Assembly: GCA_963680875.1 (NCBI GenBank)
Contig: OY804588.1
Coordinates: 75,478,829 to 75,542,828 of the forward strand
DNA: 64,000 nucleotides
Source of the DNA: Bathymodiolus brooksi
Lineage: Eukaryota; Mollusca; Bivalvia; Mytilida; Modiolidae
Direction: 5' to 3'
Below are positions 30,601 through 45,600 of the stretch, in pieces. Position numbers and translations under genes: made by a program. The notes under the pieces are model-generated. The model worked only from the letters and a program-made list of their open reading frames with translations, was not told the DNA's origin and ran no database searches. The stretch's first letter is position 1; each line of letters starts with the position of its first letter.

Positions 30601-33600
30601 CATATGGTACTTTCGTAATATAGTTCTGTCTAATTTATCCTGGATATTTCGAATACTAGGTTATTTCCTGTCTTTTTTTCTGGTGTCCAACATGATTTTC
30701 ATATCATATGTTGTTCGTGTTGTTTAACAATAAGACGGTGGGTGTCAATATTGGGGAAGGAACTGCTAACCCACCGGAACACATTTCACTCCGGATTATA
30801 GTGGGGTTCGTGTTGTTCAACCTTTAGTTTTCTGTGTTTTGTAGATCATTATTTCTCCTTTTGTTTTTTCTTTCCGTTTGGTCATTATGTTGTCTGTCCT
30901 TCGTGAATTTGTGGCTTCTGATTACCCCTTTGGTAACTTCAAAATTTGTAATTATGTTTACTTACGTATATTCCAAAATATGAGTAAAATACCAGGACAG
31001 AAGATAAACAAATCCTTGCACATGACGTAATATCTGTATATGTATGTTTTACTAGGTGTAGGAAGAATGTCGTCTTAGGTACCTCAAAACATCCTATAGA
31101 TATAGATATATATATATAATAGATACAATTAAGATGAAAAAACAAAAAATATCATAATGTCAGAACAGTTCAACAGCTCCAAAATCCAATAGAAAAATAG
31201 TAGAAAGAGGCAGACTGCATACTCCTAACACAAATACATGGGCGCTCAATTTCCTGGCTTGTTACAGACACTTTAATGAAATAAGTGGCGGAGCTAGACT
31301 AGTTTTATGGGCTTAAACTTCCCCTCTTAGTGAAATTATATTTTCAGTAAAACACTGAATAATTTACAATGTATATTTTTCTCTAAATTAAAAACAAAAA
31401 CAAGTAAAATCGAAAATGATGATCGTCATTTTCTCCGAACATAAATCGAAAAATTATCAATAAGATTGGTTGGTTGGTTTTATGGTATTGAACCCCATTT
31501 TCAACAATATTTCAGTTATATAGTAGCTGTCAGTTTTAGAGGGTTGCTGCTAACAAGGAAGCTACTGAACCTAGGGTTCCTTTGGTAAAGTTGAAGTCAT
31601 ATGACCACGGATACGTTCCACTTGTCGGAAACACTTCCCGATCCTTTCCTCATTCACGACTTATTACTGGGTTTGTAACTAGATTAACACGACGGGGGCT
31701 ACTAGTGGAGCAGGAACTGCTTACCCTTCCGGAGCACCCGAGTTCACCCCCGGTTTTTAGTGGGGTTCGTGTTACTCGATCTTTAGTTTTATATGTATGT
31801 TTTGTAGATCGTTGTTTGTCCTTTTGTACTTTTTCTATTGGCCATTGTGTTGTCTGTTCTTCTTCGATATACGGATTCTGATTGCCCCTTTGGTATCTTC
31901 AAGCTTTTCTTATTGGTGGAGGAAACCGGAAAACCCGGAGAAAACCACCGGCCTGGCACAAGTCACTGACACACTTTATCACATAATGTTGTACACCTCG
32001 TCATGAGCGGGATTCGAACTCACATAATCAGCGGTGATAGGCACAGATTGCATAGGTAGTTGCAAATCCAACTACCATGCGATCACGGTCACGACGGCCC
32101 CTTGTAAATAAGAAGTACCAAAGAAGAGTTAAAATGTGTTTGAGGTTATTGATGCTTGTTAATATATTCATGTTATTAAATGTTTATTTTTTATTATATT
32201 TGTTGTTTTATTTACATATTTGATAAAAACAATATTCATATATCTCTACAAACTGTCACAACACTGAAGCAGAATTAATAAATTTGACAAATAACGTGAA
32301 CAATAAAATGCATTACTGTATCCTGCAGTAATGCACCAGCCTCTAGAAAGATGCTATGATGAAAAATGGATTAATCCATTGGTGACGGCATTTGTAAGAT
32401 TACTTCACCTGTATTTTGTTGTCTTTTTGATTATCCCACATCTGGAAATAACATTTTATGCATTAAATGGCATCAGGACGACAATGATGCCCAGATGTGG
32501 CGTTAATCGACAAAAGTAAAGAATACCACTCAACTTCAGGCTGGGGTCGTTTCACACTCATCATAGTGTATAGTTGTTCTCATTGTTGAAGACTTAGACT
32601 GTGAAGTGTACAGCAGCAATAAAAACCTTATGCCTTTACCTTAATTTATGTAATGTTGAATAGTCTCTCCTGTGCATTTACATCAATTTCTTTTTGTATG
32701 CGCAATGATTTTAAGGTTGTTTTTTAATTGGCGTAATGCTTGAGTAATTCGGTTTTAAATCTTTAAATACCGGTTTTCGCACACTTCAGAGTTATTGAGA
32801 ATTGTTCACACCAAACCAGTTAGACAACTATATTAACTGTATTATATGTATTTTATGTATTTCACTTTGTTTCACCTCCGTAATATATATTTTTTCTCGT
32901 TGTAGAACTGTACCAGATTATATCTGCAGTATTTACGCTGTTTTGGACTTAAAAACTAAATGTTTTGTGTATTCACTATTTATTAAAATAAAACTGTTTG
33001 GTGAGCATCTCAATCCATGCAAGTCTTTATTGTTTCATTGAAGTAAAATCAGAAATATGTTATGTTCGGATGCTCGTAGCGAAGGAGAACATAAATCCAT
33101 ATCCTTTCTTACTAATTAACAGAGTATAAAAGTCAAGGTCCACTTACCATCATAAACAATACTGGCTGATTTAATCAGGTATGCATTAATCCAGGCACTA
33201 AAGGCATCTGGTAGACTTGTGTAATCAGTACTATATACAAAGTCAGGAACACAAGTTTTGTCTTCAACGGAACAAAACCATGATATATCGACAGGATGAC
33301 AGCTTTTACCCAAATGATTCCAAGCATTTCGTTCTGTTGATACTTCTAGTTTAACTGCAACTATGTCATCTGGAAATCACAAATGATCAAATTAATGAAG
33401 ATGAAGCAAGGCTAAGAAAAGTCTGAAGATACCAAAAGGGTAATCAGAAGATATCGAAGAAGACCAGACAACACAATGGCCAAGAGAAAAAGTACAAAAG
33501 GACAAACAACGATCTACAAAACAAACACATAAAACTAAAGATCGAGTAACACGAACCTCACTAAAAACCGGAGGTGAACTCAGGTGCTCCGGAAGGGTAA

Positions 33601-36600
33601 GCAGTTCCTGCTCCACTGGTGACACCCGTCGTGTTAATTTAGTTACAAACCCGGTGATAAGTCATGAATGAGGAAAGGACGGGGAAGTGTTTAATTCAGG
33701 TCCAAATAATAAAAAATAAATGTTTGAGAGGTTGACAAAAGTGAGATCATGGCACAGCTCGGTATATAGACAATTTCCTTTGATCGATGACTTATCCAAA
33801 ACAATAGCGATTTGAAGCGAGGTTTCTCGATGGTAGTGGTTCTAGGCTCTGGTCCATGGAAAATAAACCAGAACAATTGACGTATCTCTCCATTTGTGTT
33901 GGTCAATATTTCATTTTCTGTGTAGATCATTGTCTTTTAGATTTTTTTTCTTTTGACTATTGTATTGCTTGCTCTTCTATGTACGTCTTCTGATTACCCC
34001 TTTGGTATCTTCATCTTTTGACAATTGTATTGTCTGCTCTTCTATGTACGTCTTCTCATTACCCCTTTGGTATCTTCATCTTTTGACTATTGTATTACCT
34101 GCTCTTCTATTTACGTCTTCTCATTACCCCTTTGGTATCTTCATCTTTTGACTATTGTATTACCTGCTCTTCTATTTACGTCTTCTCATTACCCCTTTGG
34201 TATCTTCATCTTTTGACTATTGTATTACCTGCTCTTCTATTTACGTCTTCTCATTACCCCTTTGGTATCTTCATCTTTTGACTATTGTATTGTCTGCTCT
34301 TCTATGTACGTCTTCTCATTACCCCTTTGGTATCTTCATCTTTTGATTATTGTATTACCTGCTCTTCTATTTACGTCTTCTCATTACCCCTTTGGTATCT
34401 TCATCTTTTGACTATTGTATTGTCTGCTCTTCTATTTACGTCTTCTGATTACCCCTTTGGTATCTTCATCTTTTGACTATTGTATTGCTTGCTCTTCTAT
34501 TTACGTCTTCTGATTACCCCTTTGGTATCTTCATCTTTTGACTATTGTATTGTCTGCTCTTCTATTTACGTCTTCTGATTACCCCTTTGGTATCTTCATC
34601 TTTTGACTATTGTATTGCCTGCTCTTCTATTTACGTCTTCTCATTACCCCTTTGGTATCTTCATCTTTTGACTATTGTATTGTCTGCTCTTCTATGTACG
34701 TCTTCTGATTACCCCTTTGGTATCTTCATCTTTTGACTATTGTATTGCTTGCTCTTCTATTTACGTCTTCTGATTACCCCTTTGGTATCTTCATCTGTTG
34801 ACTATTGTATTGTCTGCTCTTCTATTTACGTCTTCTGATTACCCCTTTGGTATCTTCATCTTTTGACTATTGTATTGTCTGCTCTTCTATTTACGTCTTC
34901 TGATTACCCCTTTGGTATCTTCATCTTTTGACTATTGTATTGCTTGCTCTTCTATTTACGTCTTCTGATTACCCCTTTGGTATCTTCATCTTTTGACTAT
35001 TGTATTGTCTGCTCTTCTATTTACGTCTTCTGATTACCCCTTTGGTATCTTCATCTTTTGACTATTGTATTGTCTGCTCTTCTATTTACGTCTTCTCATT
35101 ACCCCTTTGGTATCTTCATCTTTTGACTATTGTATTGTCTGCTCTTCTATTTACGTCTTCTGATTACTCCTTTGGTATCTTCATCTTTTGACTATTGTAT
35201 TGCTTGCTCTTCTATTTACATCTTCTCATTACCCCTTTGGTATCTTCATCTTTTGACTATTGTATTGTCTGCTCTTCTATTTACGTCTTCTGATTACCCC
35301 TTTGGTATCTTCATCTTTTGACTATTGTATTGTCTGCTCTTCTATTTACGTCTTCTGATTACCCCTTTGGTATCTTCATCTTTTGACAATTGTATTGTCT
35401 GCTCTTCTATTTACGTCTTCTGATTACCCCTTTGGTATCTTCATCTTTTGACTATTGTATTGTCTGCTCTTCTATTTACGTCTTCTGATTACCCCTTTGG
35501 TATCTTCATCTTTTGACTATTGTATTGTCTGCTCTTCTATTTACGTCTTCTCATTACCCCTTTGGTTTCTTCATCTTTTGACTATTGTATTGTCTGCTCT
35601 TCTATTTACGTCTTCTCATTACCCCTTTGGTATCTTCATCTTTTGACTATTGTATTGTCTGCTCTTCTATTTACGTCTTCTCATTACCCCTTTGGTATCT
35701 TCATCTTTTGACTATTGTATTGTCTGCTCTTCTATTTACGTCTTCTCATTACCCCTTTGGTATCTTCATCTTTTGACTATTGTATTGCTTGCTCTTCTAT
35801 TTACGTCTTCTGATTACCCCTTTGGTATCTTCATCTTTTGACTATTGTATTGCCTGCTCTTCTATTTACGTCTTTTCATTACCCCTTTGGTATCTTCATC
35901 TTTTGACTATTGTATTGCCTGCTCTTCTATTTACGTCTTCTCATTACCCCTTTGGTATCTTCATCTTTTGACTATTGTATTGCTTGCTCTTCTATGTACG
36001 TCTTCTGATTACCCCTTTGGTATCTTCATCTTTTGACTATTGTATTGTCTGCTCTTCTATTTACGTCTTCTCATTACCCCTTTGGTATCTTCATCTTTTG
36101 ACTATTGTATTGTCTGCTCTTCTATTTACGTCTTCTGATTACCCCTTTGGTATCTTCATCTTTTGACTATTGTATTGCTTGCTCTTCTATTTACGTCTTC
36201 TGATTACCCCTTTGGTATCTTCATCTTTTGACTATTGTATTGCCTGCTCTTCTATTTACGTCTTCTGATTACCCCTTTGGTATCTTCATCTTTTGACTAT
36301 TGTATTGCCTGCTCTTCTATTTACGTCTTCTGATTACCCCTTTGGTATCTTCATCTTTTGACTATTGTATTGTCTGCTCTTCTATTTACGTCTTCTGATT
36401 ATCCCTTTGGTATCTTCATCTTTTGACTATTGTATTGCCTGCTCTTCTATTTACGTCTTCTGATTATCCCTTTGGTATCTTCATCTTTTGACTATTGTAT
36501 TGTCTGCTCTTCTATTTACGTCTTCTCATTACCCCTTTGGTATCTTCATCTTTTGACTATTGTATTGCTTGCTCTTCTATTTACGTCTTCTCATTACCCC

Positions 36601-39600
36601 TTTGGTATCTTCATCTTTTGACTATTGTATTGTCTGCTCTTCTATTTACGTCTTCTCATTACCCCTTTGGTATCTTCATCTTTTGACTATTGTATTGTCT
36701 GCTCTTCTATTTACGTCTTCTCATTACCCCTTTGGTATCTTCATCTTTTGACTATTGTATTGCTTGCTCTTCTATTTACGTCTTCTGATTACCCCTTTGG
36801 TATCTTCATCTTTTGACTATTGTATTGTCTGCTCTTCTATTTACGTCTTCTGATTACCCCTTTGGTATCTTCATCTTTTGACAATTGTATTGTCTGCTCT
36901 TCTATTTACGTCTTCTGATTACCCCTTTGGTATCTTCATCTTTTGACTATTGTATTGTCTGCTCTTCTATTTACGTCTTCTGATTATCCCTTTGGTATCT
37001 TCATCTTTTGACAATTGTATTGCTTGCTCTTCTATTTACGTCTTCTGATTATCCCTTTGGTATCTTCATCTTTTGACTATTGTATTGCCTGCTCTTCTAT
37101 TTACGTCTTCTGATTACCCCTTTGGTATCTTCATCTTTTGACTAATGTATTGTCTGCTCTTCTATTTACGTCTTCTCATTACCCCTTTGGTATCTTCATC
37201 TTTTGACTATTGTATTGTCTGCTCTTCTATTTACGTCTTCTAATTACCCCTTTGGTATCTTCATCTTTTGACTATTGTATTGCTTGCTCTTCTATTTACG
37301 TCTTCTGATTACCCCTTTGGTATCTTCATCTTTTGACTATTGTATTACCTGCTCTTCTATTTACGTCTTCTGATTACCCCTTTGGTATCTTCATCTTTTG
37401 ACTATTGTATTGTCTGCTCTTCTATTTACGTCTTCTCATTACCCCTTTGGTATCTTCATCTTTTGACTATTGTATTGCCTGCTCTTCTATTTACATCTTC
37501 TCATTACCCCTTTGGTATCTTCATCTTTTCACTATTGTATTGTCTGCTCTTCTATTTATGTCTTCTGATTACCCCTTTGGTATCTTCATCTTTTGACTAT
37601 TGTATTGTCTGCTCTTCTATTTACGTCTTCTGATTACCCCTTTGGTATCTTCATCTTTTGACTATTGTATTGTCTGCTCTTCTATTTACGTCTTCTGATT
37701 ACCCCTTTGGAATCTTCATCTTTTGACTATTGTATTGCTTGCTCTTCTATTTACGTCTTCTGATTACCCCTTTGGTATCTTCATCTGTTGACTATTGTAT
37801 TGTCTGCTCTTCTATTTACGTCTTCTGATTACCCCTTTGGTATCTTCATCTTTTGACTATTGTATTGTCTGCTCTTCTATTTACGTCTTCTGATTACCCC
37901 TTTGGTATCTTCATCTTTTGACTATTGTATTGCCTGCTCTTCTATTTATGTCTTCTGATTACCCCTTTGGTATCTTCATCTTTTGACTATTGTATTGCCT
38001 GCTCTTCTATTTATGTCTTCTGATTACCCCTTTGGTATCTTCATCTTTTGACTATTGTATTGCTTGCTCTTCTATTTACGTCTCATTACCCCTTTGGTAT
38101 CTTCATCTTTTGACAATTGTATTACCTGCTCTTCTATTTACGTCTTCTAATTACCCCTTTGGTATCTTCATCTTTTGACTATTGTATTGCCTGCTCTTCT
38201 ATTTACGTCTTCTGATTACCCCTTTGGTATCTTCATCTTTTGACTATTGTATTGTCTGCTCTTCTATTTACGTCTTCTCATTACCCCTTTGGTATCTTCA
38301 TCTTTTGACTATTGTATTGCTTGCTCTTCTATTTACGTCTTCTGATTACCCCTTTGGTATCTTCATCTTTTGACTATTGTATTGCCTGCTTTTCTATTTA
38401 CGTTTTCTGATTACCCCTTTGGTATCTTCATCTTTTGACTATTGTATTGTCTGCTCTTCTATTTACGTCTTCTCATTACCCCTTTGGTATCTTCATCTTT
38501 TGACTATTGTATTGCTTGCTCTTCTATTTACGTCTTCTGATTACCCCTTTGGTATCTTCATCTTTTGACTATTGTATTGTCTGCTCTTCTATTTACGTCT
38601 TCTCATTACCCCTTTGGTATCTTCATCTTTTGACTATTGTATTGTCTGCTCTTCTATTTACGTCTTCTCATTACCCCTTTGGTATCTTCATCTTTTTACT
38701 ATTGTATTGCCTGCTCTTCTATTTACGTCTTCTGATTACCTCTTTGGTATCTTCATCTTTTGACTATTGTATTGCTTGCTCTTCTATTTACGTCTTCTGA
38801 TTACCCCTTTGGTATCTTCATCTTTTGACTATTGTATTGCCTGCTCTTCTATTTACGTCTTCTCATTACCCCTTTGGTATCTTCATCTTTTGACTATTGT
38901 ATTGTCTGCTCTTCTATTTACGTCTTCTCATTACCCCTTTGGTATCTTCATCTTTTGACTATTGTATTGCTTGCTCTTCTATTTACGTCTTCTGATTACC
39001 CCTTTGGTATCTTCATCTTTTGACTATTGTATTGTCTGCTCTTCTATTTACGTCTTCTGATTACCCCTTTGGTATCTTCATCTTTTGACAATTGTATTGT
39101 CTGCTCTTCTATTTACGTCTTCTGATTACCCCTTTGGTATCTTCATCTTTTGACTATTGTATTGTCTGCTCTTCTATTTACGTCTTCTCATTACCCCTTT
39201 GGTATCTTCATCTTTTGACTATTGTATTGTCTGCTCTTCTATTTACGTCTTCTCATTACCCCTTTGGTATCTTCATCTTTTGACTATTGTATTGTCTGCT
39301 CTTCTATTTACGTCTTCTCATTACCCCTTTGGTATCTTCATCTTTTGACTATTGTATTGCTTGCTCTTCTATTTACGTCTTCTGATTACCCCTTTGGTAT
39401 CTTCATCTTTTGACTATTGTATTGCCTGCTTTTCTATTTACGTTTTCTGATTACCCCTTTGGTATCTTCATCTTTTGACTATTGTATTGTCTGCTCTTCT
39501 ATTTACGTCTTCTCATTACCCCTTTGGTATCTTCATCTTTTGACTATTGTATTGTCTGCTCTTCTATTTACGTCTTCTGATTACTCCTTTGGTATCTTCA

Positions 39601-42600
39601 TCTTTTGACTATTGTATTGCTTGCTCTTCTATTTACATCTTCTCATTACCCCTTTGGTATCTTCATCTTTTGACTATTGTATTGTCTGCTCTTCTATTTA
39701 CGTCTTCTGATTACCCCTTTGGTATCTTCATCTTTTGACTATTGTATTGTCTGCTCTTCTATTTACGTCTTCTGATTACCCCTTTGGTATCTTCATCTTT
39801 TGACAATTGTATTGTCTGCTCTTCTATTTACGTCTTCTGATTACCCCTTTGGTATCTTCATCTTTTGACTATTGTATTGTCTGCTCTTCTATTTACGTCT
39901 TCTGATTACCCCTTTGGTATCTTCATCTTTTGACTATTGTATTGTCTGCTCTTCTATTTACGTCTTCTCATTACCCCTTTGGTTTCTTCATCTTTTGACT
40001 ATTGTATTGTCTGCTCTTCTATTTACGTCTTCTCATTACCCCTTTGGTATCTTCATCTTTTGACTATTGTATTGTCTGCTCTTCTATTTACGTCTTCTCA
40101 TTACCCCTTTGGTATCTTCATCTTTTGACTATTGTATTGTCTGCTCTTCTATTTACGTCTTCTCATTACCCCTTTGGTATCTTCATCTTTTGACTATTGT
40201 ATTGCTTGCTCTTCTATTTACGTCTTCTGATTACCCCTTTGGTATCTTCATCTTTTGACTATTGTATTGCCTGCTCTTCTATTTACGTCTTTTCATTACC
40301 CCTTTGGTATCTTCATCTTTTGACTATTGTATTGCCTGCTCTTCTATTTACGTCTTCTCATTACCCCTTTGGTATCTTCATCTTTTGACTATTGTATTGC
40401 TTGCTCTTCTATGTACGTCTTCTGATTACCCCTTTGGTATCTTCATCTTTTGACTATTGTATTGTCTGCTCTTCTATTTACGTCTTCTCATTACCCCTTT
40501 GGTATCTTCATCTTTTGACTATTGTATTGTCTGCTCTTCTATTTACGTCTTCTGATTACCCCTTTGGTATCTTCATCTTTTGACTATTGTATTGCTTGCT
40601 CTTCTATTTACGTCTTCTGATTACCCCTTTGGTATCTTCATCTTTTGACTATTGTATTGCCTGCTCTTCTATTTACGTCTTCTGATTACCCCTTTGGTAT
40701 CTTCATCTTTTGACTATTGTATTGCCTGCTCTTCTATTTACGTCTTCTGATTACCCCTTTGGTATCTTCATCTTTTGACTATTGTATTGTCTGCTCTTCT
40801 ATTTACGTCTTCTGATTATCCCTTTGGTATCTTCATCTTTTGACTATTGTATTGCCTGCTCTTCTATTTACGTCTTCTGATTATCCCTTTGGTATCTTCA
40901 TCTTTTGACTATTGTATTGTCTGCTCTTCTATTTACGTCTTCTCATTACCCCTTTGGTATCTTCATCTTTTGACTATTGTATTGCTTGCTCTTCTATTTA
41001 CGTCTTCTCATTACCCCTTTGGTATCTTCATCTTTTGACTATTGTATTGTCTGCTCTTCTATTTACGTCTTCTCATTACCCCTTTGGTATCTTCATCTTT
41101 TGACTATTGTATTGTCTGCTCTTCTATTTACGTCTTCTCATTACCCCTTTGGTATCTTCATCTTTTGACTATTGTATTGCTTGCTCTTCTATTTACGTCT
41201 TCTGATTACCCCTTTGGTATCTTCATCTTTTGACTATTGTATTGTCTGCTCTTCTATTTACGTCTTCTGATTACCCCTTTGGTATCTTCATCTTTTGACA
41301 ATTGTATTGTCTGCTCTTCTATTTACGTCTTCTGATTACCCCTTTGGTATCTTCATCTTTTGACTATTGTATTGTCTGCTCTTCTATTTACGTCTTCTGA
41401 TTATCCCTTTGGTATCTTCATCTTTTGACAATTGTATTGCTTGCTCTTCTATTTACGTCTTCTGATTATCCCTTTGGTATCTTCATCTTTTGACTATTGT
41501 ATTGCCTGCTCTTCTATTTACGTCTTCTGATTACCCCTTTGGTATCTTCATCTTTTGACTAATGTATTGTCTGCTCTTCTATTTACGTCTTCTCATTACC
41601 CCTTTGGTATCTTCATCTTTTGACTATTGTATTGTCTGCTCTTCTATTTACGTCTTCTAATTACCCCTTTGGTATCTTCATCTTTTGACTATTGTATTGC
41701 TTGCTCTTCTATTTACGTCTTCTGATTACCCCTTTGGTATCTTCATCTTTTGACTATTGTATTACCTGCTCTTCTATTTACGTCTTCTGATTACCCCTTT
41801 GGTATCTTCATCTTTTGACTATTGTATTGTCTGCTCTTCTATTTACGTCTTCTCATTACCCCTTTGGTATCTTCATCTTTTGACTATTGTATTGCCTGCT
41901 CTTCTATTTACATCTTCTCATTACCCCTTTGGTATCTTCATCTTTTCACTATTGTATTGTCTGCTCTTCTATTTATGTCTTCTGATTACCCCTTTGGTAT
42001 CTTCATCTTTTGACTATTGTATTGTCTGCTCTTCTATTTACGTCTTCTGATTACCCCTTTGGTATCTTCATCTTTTGACTATTGTATTGTCTGCTCTTCT
42101 ATTTACGTCTTCTGATTACCCCTTTGGAATCTTCATCTTTTGACTATTGTATTGCTTGCTCTTCTATTTACGTCTTCTGATTACCCCTTTGGTATCTTCA
42201 TCTGTTGACTATTGTATTGTCTGCTCTTCTATTTACGTCTTCTGATTACCCCTTTGGTATCTTCATCTTTTGACTATTGTATTGTCTGCTCTTCTATTTA
42301 CGTCTTCTGATTACCCCTTTGGTATCTTCATCTTTTGACTATTGTATTGCCTGCTCTTCTATTTATGTCTTCTGATTACCCCTTTGGTATCTTCATCTTT
42401 TGACTATTGTATTGCCTGCTCTTCTATTTATGTCTTCTGATTACCCCTTTGGTATCTTCATCTTTTGACTATTGTATTGTCTGCTCTTCTATTTACGTCT
42501 TCTCATTACCCCTTTGGTATCTTCATCTTTTGACTATTGTATTGCTTGCTCTTCTATTTACGTCTTCTGATTACCCCTTTGGTATCTTCATCTTTTGACT

Positions 42601-45600
42601 ATTGTATTGCCTGCTTTTCTATTTACGTTTTCTGATTACCCCTTTGGTATCTTCATCTTTTGACTATTGTATTGTCTGCTCTTCTATTTACGTCTTCTCA
42701 TTACCCCTTTGGTATCTTCATCTTTTGACTATTGTATTGCTTGCTCTTCTATTTACGTCTTCTGATTACCCCTTTGGTATCTTCATCTTTTGACTATTGT
42801 ATTGTCTGCTCTTCTATTTACGTCTTCTCATTACCCCTTTGGTATCTTCATCTTTTGACTATTGTATTGTCTGCTCTTCTATTTACGTCTTCTCATTACC
42901 CCTTTGGTATCTTCATCTTTTTACTATTGTATTGCCTGCTCTTCTATTTACGTCTTCTGATTACCTCTTTGGTATCTTCATCTTTTGACTATTGTATTGC
43001 TTGCTCTTCTATTTACGTCTTCTGATTACCCCTTTGGTATCTTCATCTTTTGACTATTGTATTGCCTGCTCTTCTATTTACGTCTTCTCATTACCCCTTT
43101 GGTATCTTCATCTTTTGACTATTGTATTGTCTGCTCTTCTATTTACGTCTTCTCATTACCCCTTTGGTATCTTCATCTTTTGACTATTGTATTGCTTGCT
43201 CTTCTATTTACGTCTTCTGATTACCCCTTTGGTATCTTCATCTTTTGACTATTGTATTGTCTGCTCTTCTATTTACGTCTTCTGATTACCCCTTTGGTAT
43301 CTTCATCTTTTGACAATTGTATTGTCTGCTCTTCTATTTACGTCTTCTGATTACCCCTTTGGTATCTTCATCTTTTGACTATTGTATTGTCTGCTCTTCT
43401 ATTTACGTCTTCTGATTATCCCTTTGGTATCTTCATCTTTTGACAATTGTATTGCTTGCTCTTCTATTTACGTCTTCTGATTATCCCTTTGGTATCTTCA
43501 TCTTTTGACTATTGTATTGACTGCTCTTCTATTTACGTCTTCTGATTACCCCTTTGGTATCTTCATCTTTTGACTAATGTATTGTCTGCTCTTCTATTTA
43601 CGTCTTCTCATTACCCCTTTGGTATCTTCATCTTTTGACTATTGTATTGTCTGCTCTTCTATTTACGTCTTCTAATTACCCCTTTGGTATCTTCATCTTT
43701 TGACTATTGTATTGCTTGCTCTTCTATTTACGTCTTCTGATTACCCCTTTGGTATCTTCATCTTTTGACTATTGTATTACCTGCTCTTCTATGTACGTCT
43801 TCTCATTACCCCTTTGGTATCTTCATCTTTTGACTATTGTATTGTTTGCTCTTCTATTTACGTCTTCTCATTACCCCTTTGGTATCTTCATCTTTTGACT
43901 ATTGTATTGCCTGCTCTTCTATTTACGTCTTCTGATTACCCCTTTGGTATCTTCATCTGTTGACTATTGTATTGTCTGCTCTTCTATTTACGTCTTCTGA
44001 TTACCCCTTTGGTATCTTCATCTTTTGACTATTGTATTGTCTGCTCTTCTATTTACGTCTTCTGATTACCCCTTTGGTATCTTCATCTTTTGACTATTGT
44101 ATTGCCTGCTCTTCTATTTATGTCTTCTGATTACCCCTTTGGTATCTTCATCTTTTGACTATTGTATTGCCTGCTCTTCTATTTATGTCTTCTGATTACC
44201 CCTTTGGTATCTTCATCTTTTGACTATTGTATTGCTTGCTCTTCTATTTACGTCTCATTACCCCTTTGGTATCTTCATCTTTTGACAATTGTATTACCTG
44301 CTCTTCTATTTACGTCTTCTAATTACCCCTTTGGTATCTTCATCTTTTGACTATTGTATTGCCTGCTCTTCTATTTACGTCTTCTGATTACCCCTTTGGT
44401 ATCTTCATCCTTTGACTATTGTATTGTCTGCTCTTCTATTTACGTCTTCTCATTACCCCTTTGGTATCTTCATCTTTTGACTATTGTATTGCTTGCTCTT
44501 CTATTTACGTCTTCTGATTACCCCTTTGGTATCTTCATCTTTTGACTATTGTATTGTCTGCTCTTCTATTTACGTCTTCTCATTACCCCTTTGGTATCTT
44601 CATCTTTTGACTATTGTATTGTCTGCTCTTCTATTTACGTCTTCTCATTACTCCTTTGGTATCTTCATCTTTTTACTATTGTATTGCCTGCTCTTCTATT
44701 TACGTCTTCTGATTACCTCTTTGGTATCTTCATCTTTTGACTATTGTATTGCCTGCTCTTCTATTTACGTCTTCTGATTACCCCTTTGGTATCTTCATCT
44801 TTTGACTATTGTATTGCCTGCTCTTCTATTTACGTCTTCTCATTACCCCTTTGGTATCTTCATCTTTTGACTATTGTATTGTCTGCTCTTCTATTTACGT
44901 CTTCTCATTACCCCTTTGGTATCTTCATCTTTTGACTATTGTATTGCTTGCTCTTCTATTTACGTCTTCTGATTACCCCTTTGGTATCTTCATCTTTTGA
45001 CAATTGTATTGTCTGCTCTTCTATTTACGTCTTCTCATTACCCCTTTGGTATCTTCATCTTTTGACTATTGTATTGCTTGCTTTTCTATTTACGTCTTCT
45101 CATTACCCCTTTGGTATCTTCATCTTTTGACAATTGTATTGCTTGCTCTTCTATTTACGTCTTCTGATTACCCCTTTGGTATCTTCATCTTTTGACTATT
45201 GTATTGCTTGCTCTTCTATTTACGTCTTCTGATTACCCCTTTGGTATCTTCATATTTTGACTATTGTATTACCTGCTCTTCTATGTACGTCTTCTCATTA
45301 CCCCTTTGGTATCTTCATCTTTTGATTATTGTATTACCTGCTCTTTTATTTACGTCTTCTGATTACCCCTTTGGTATCTTCATCTTTTGACTATTGTATT
45401 GTCTGCTCTTCTATTTACGTCTTCTGATTACCCCTTTGGTATCTTCATCTTTTGACTATTGTATTGCCTGCTCTTCTATTTACGTCTTCTCATTACCCCT
45501 TTGGTATCTTCATCTTTTGACTATTGTATTGCTTGCTCTTCTATTTACGTCTTCTCATTACCCCTTTGGTATCTTCATCTTTTGACTATTGTATTGTCTG

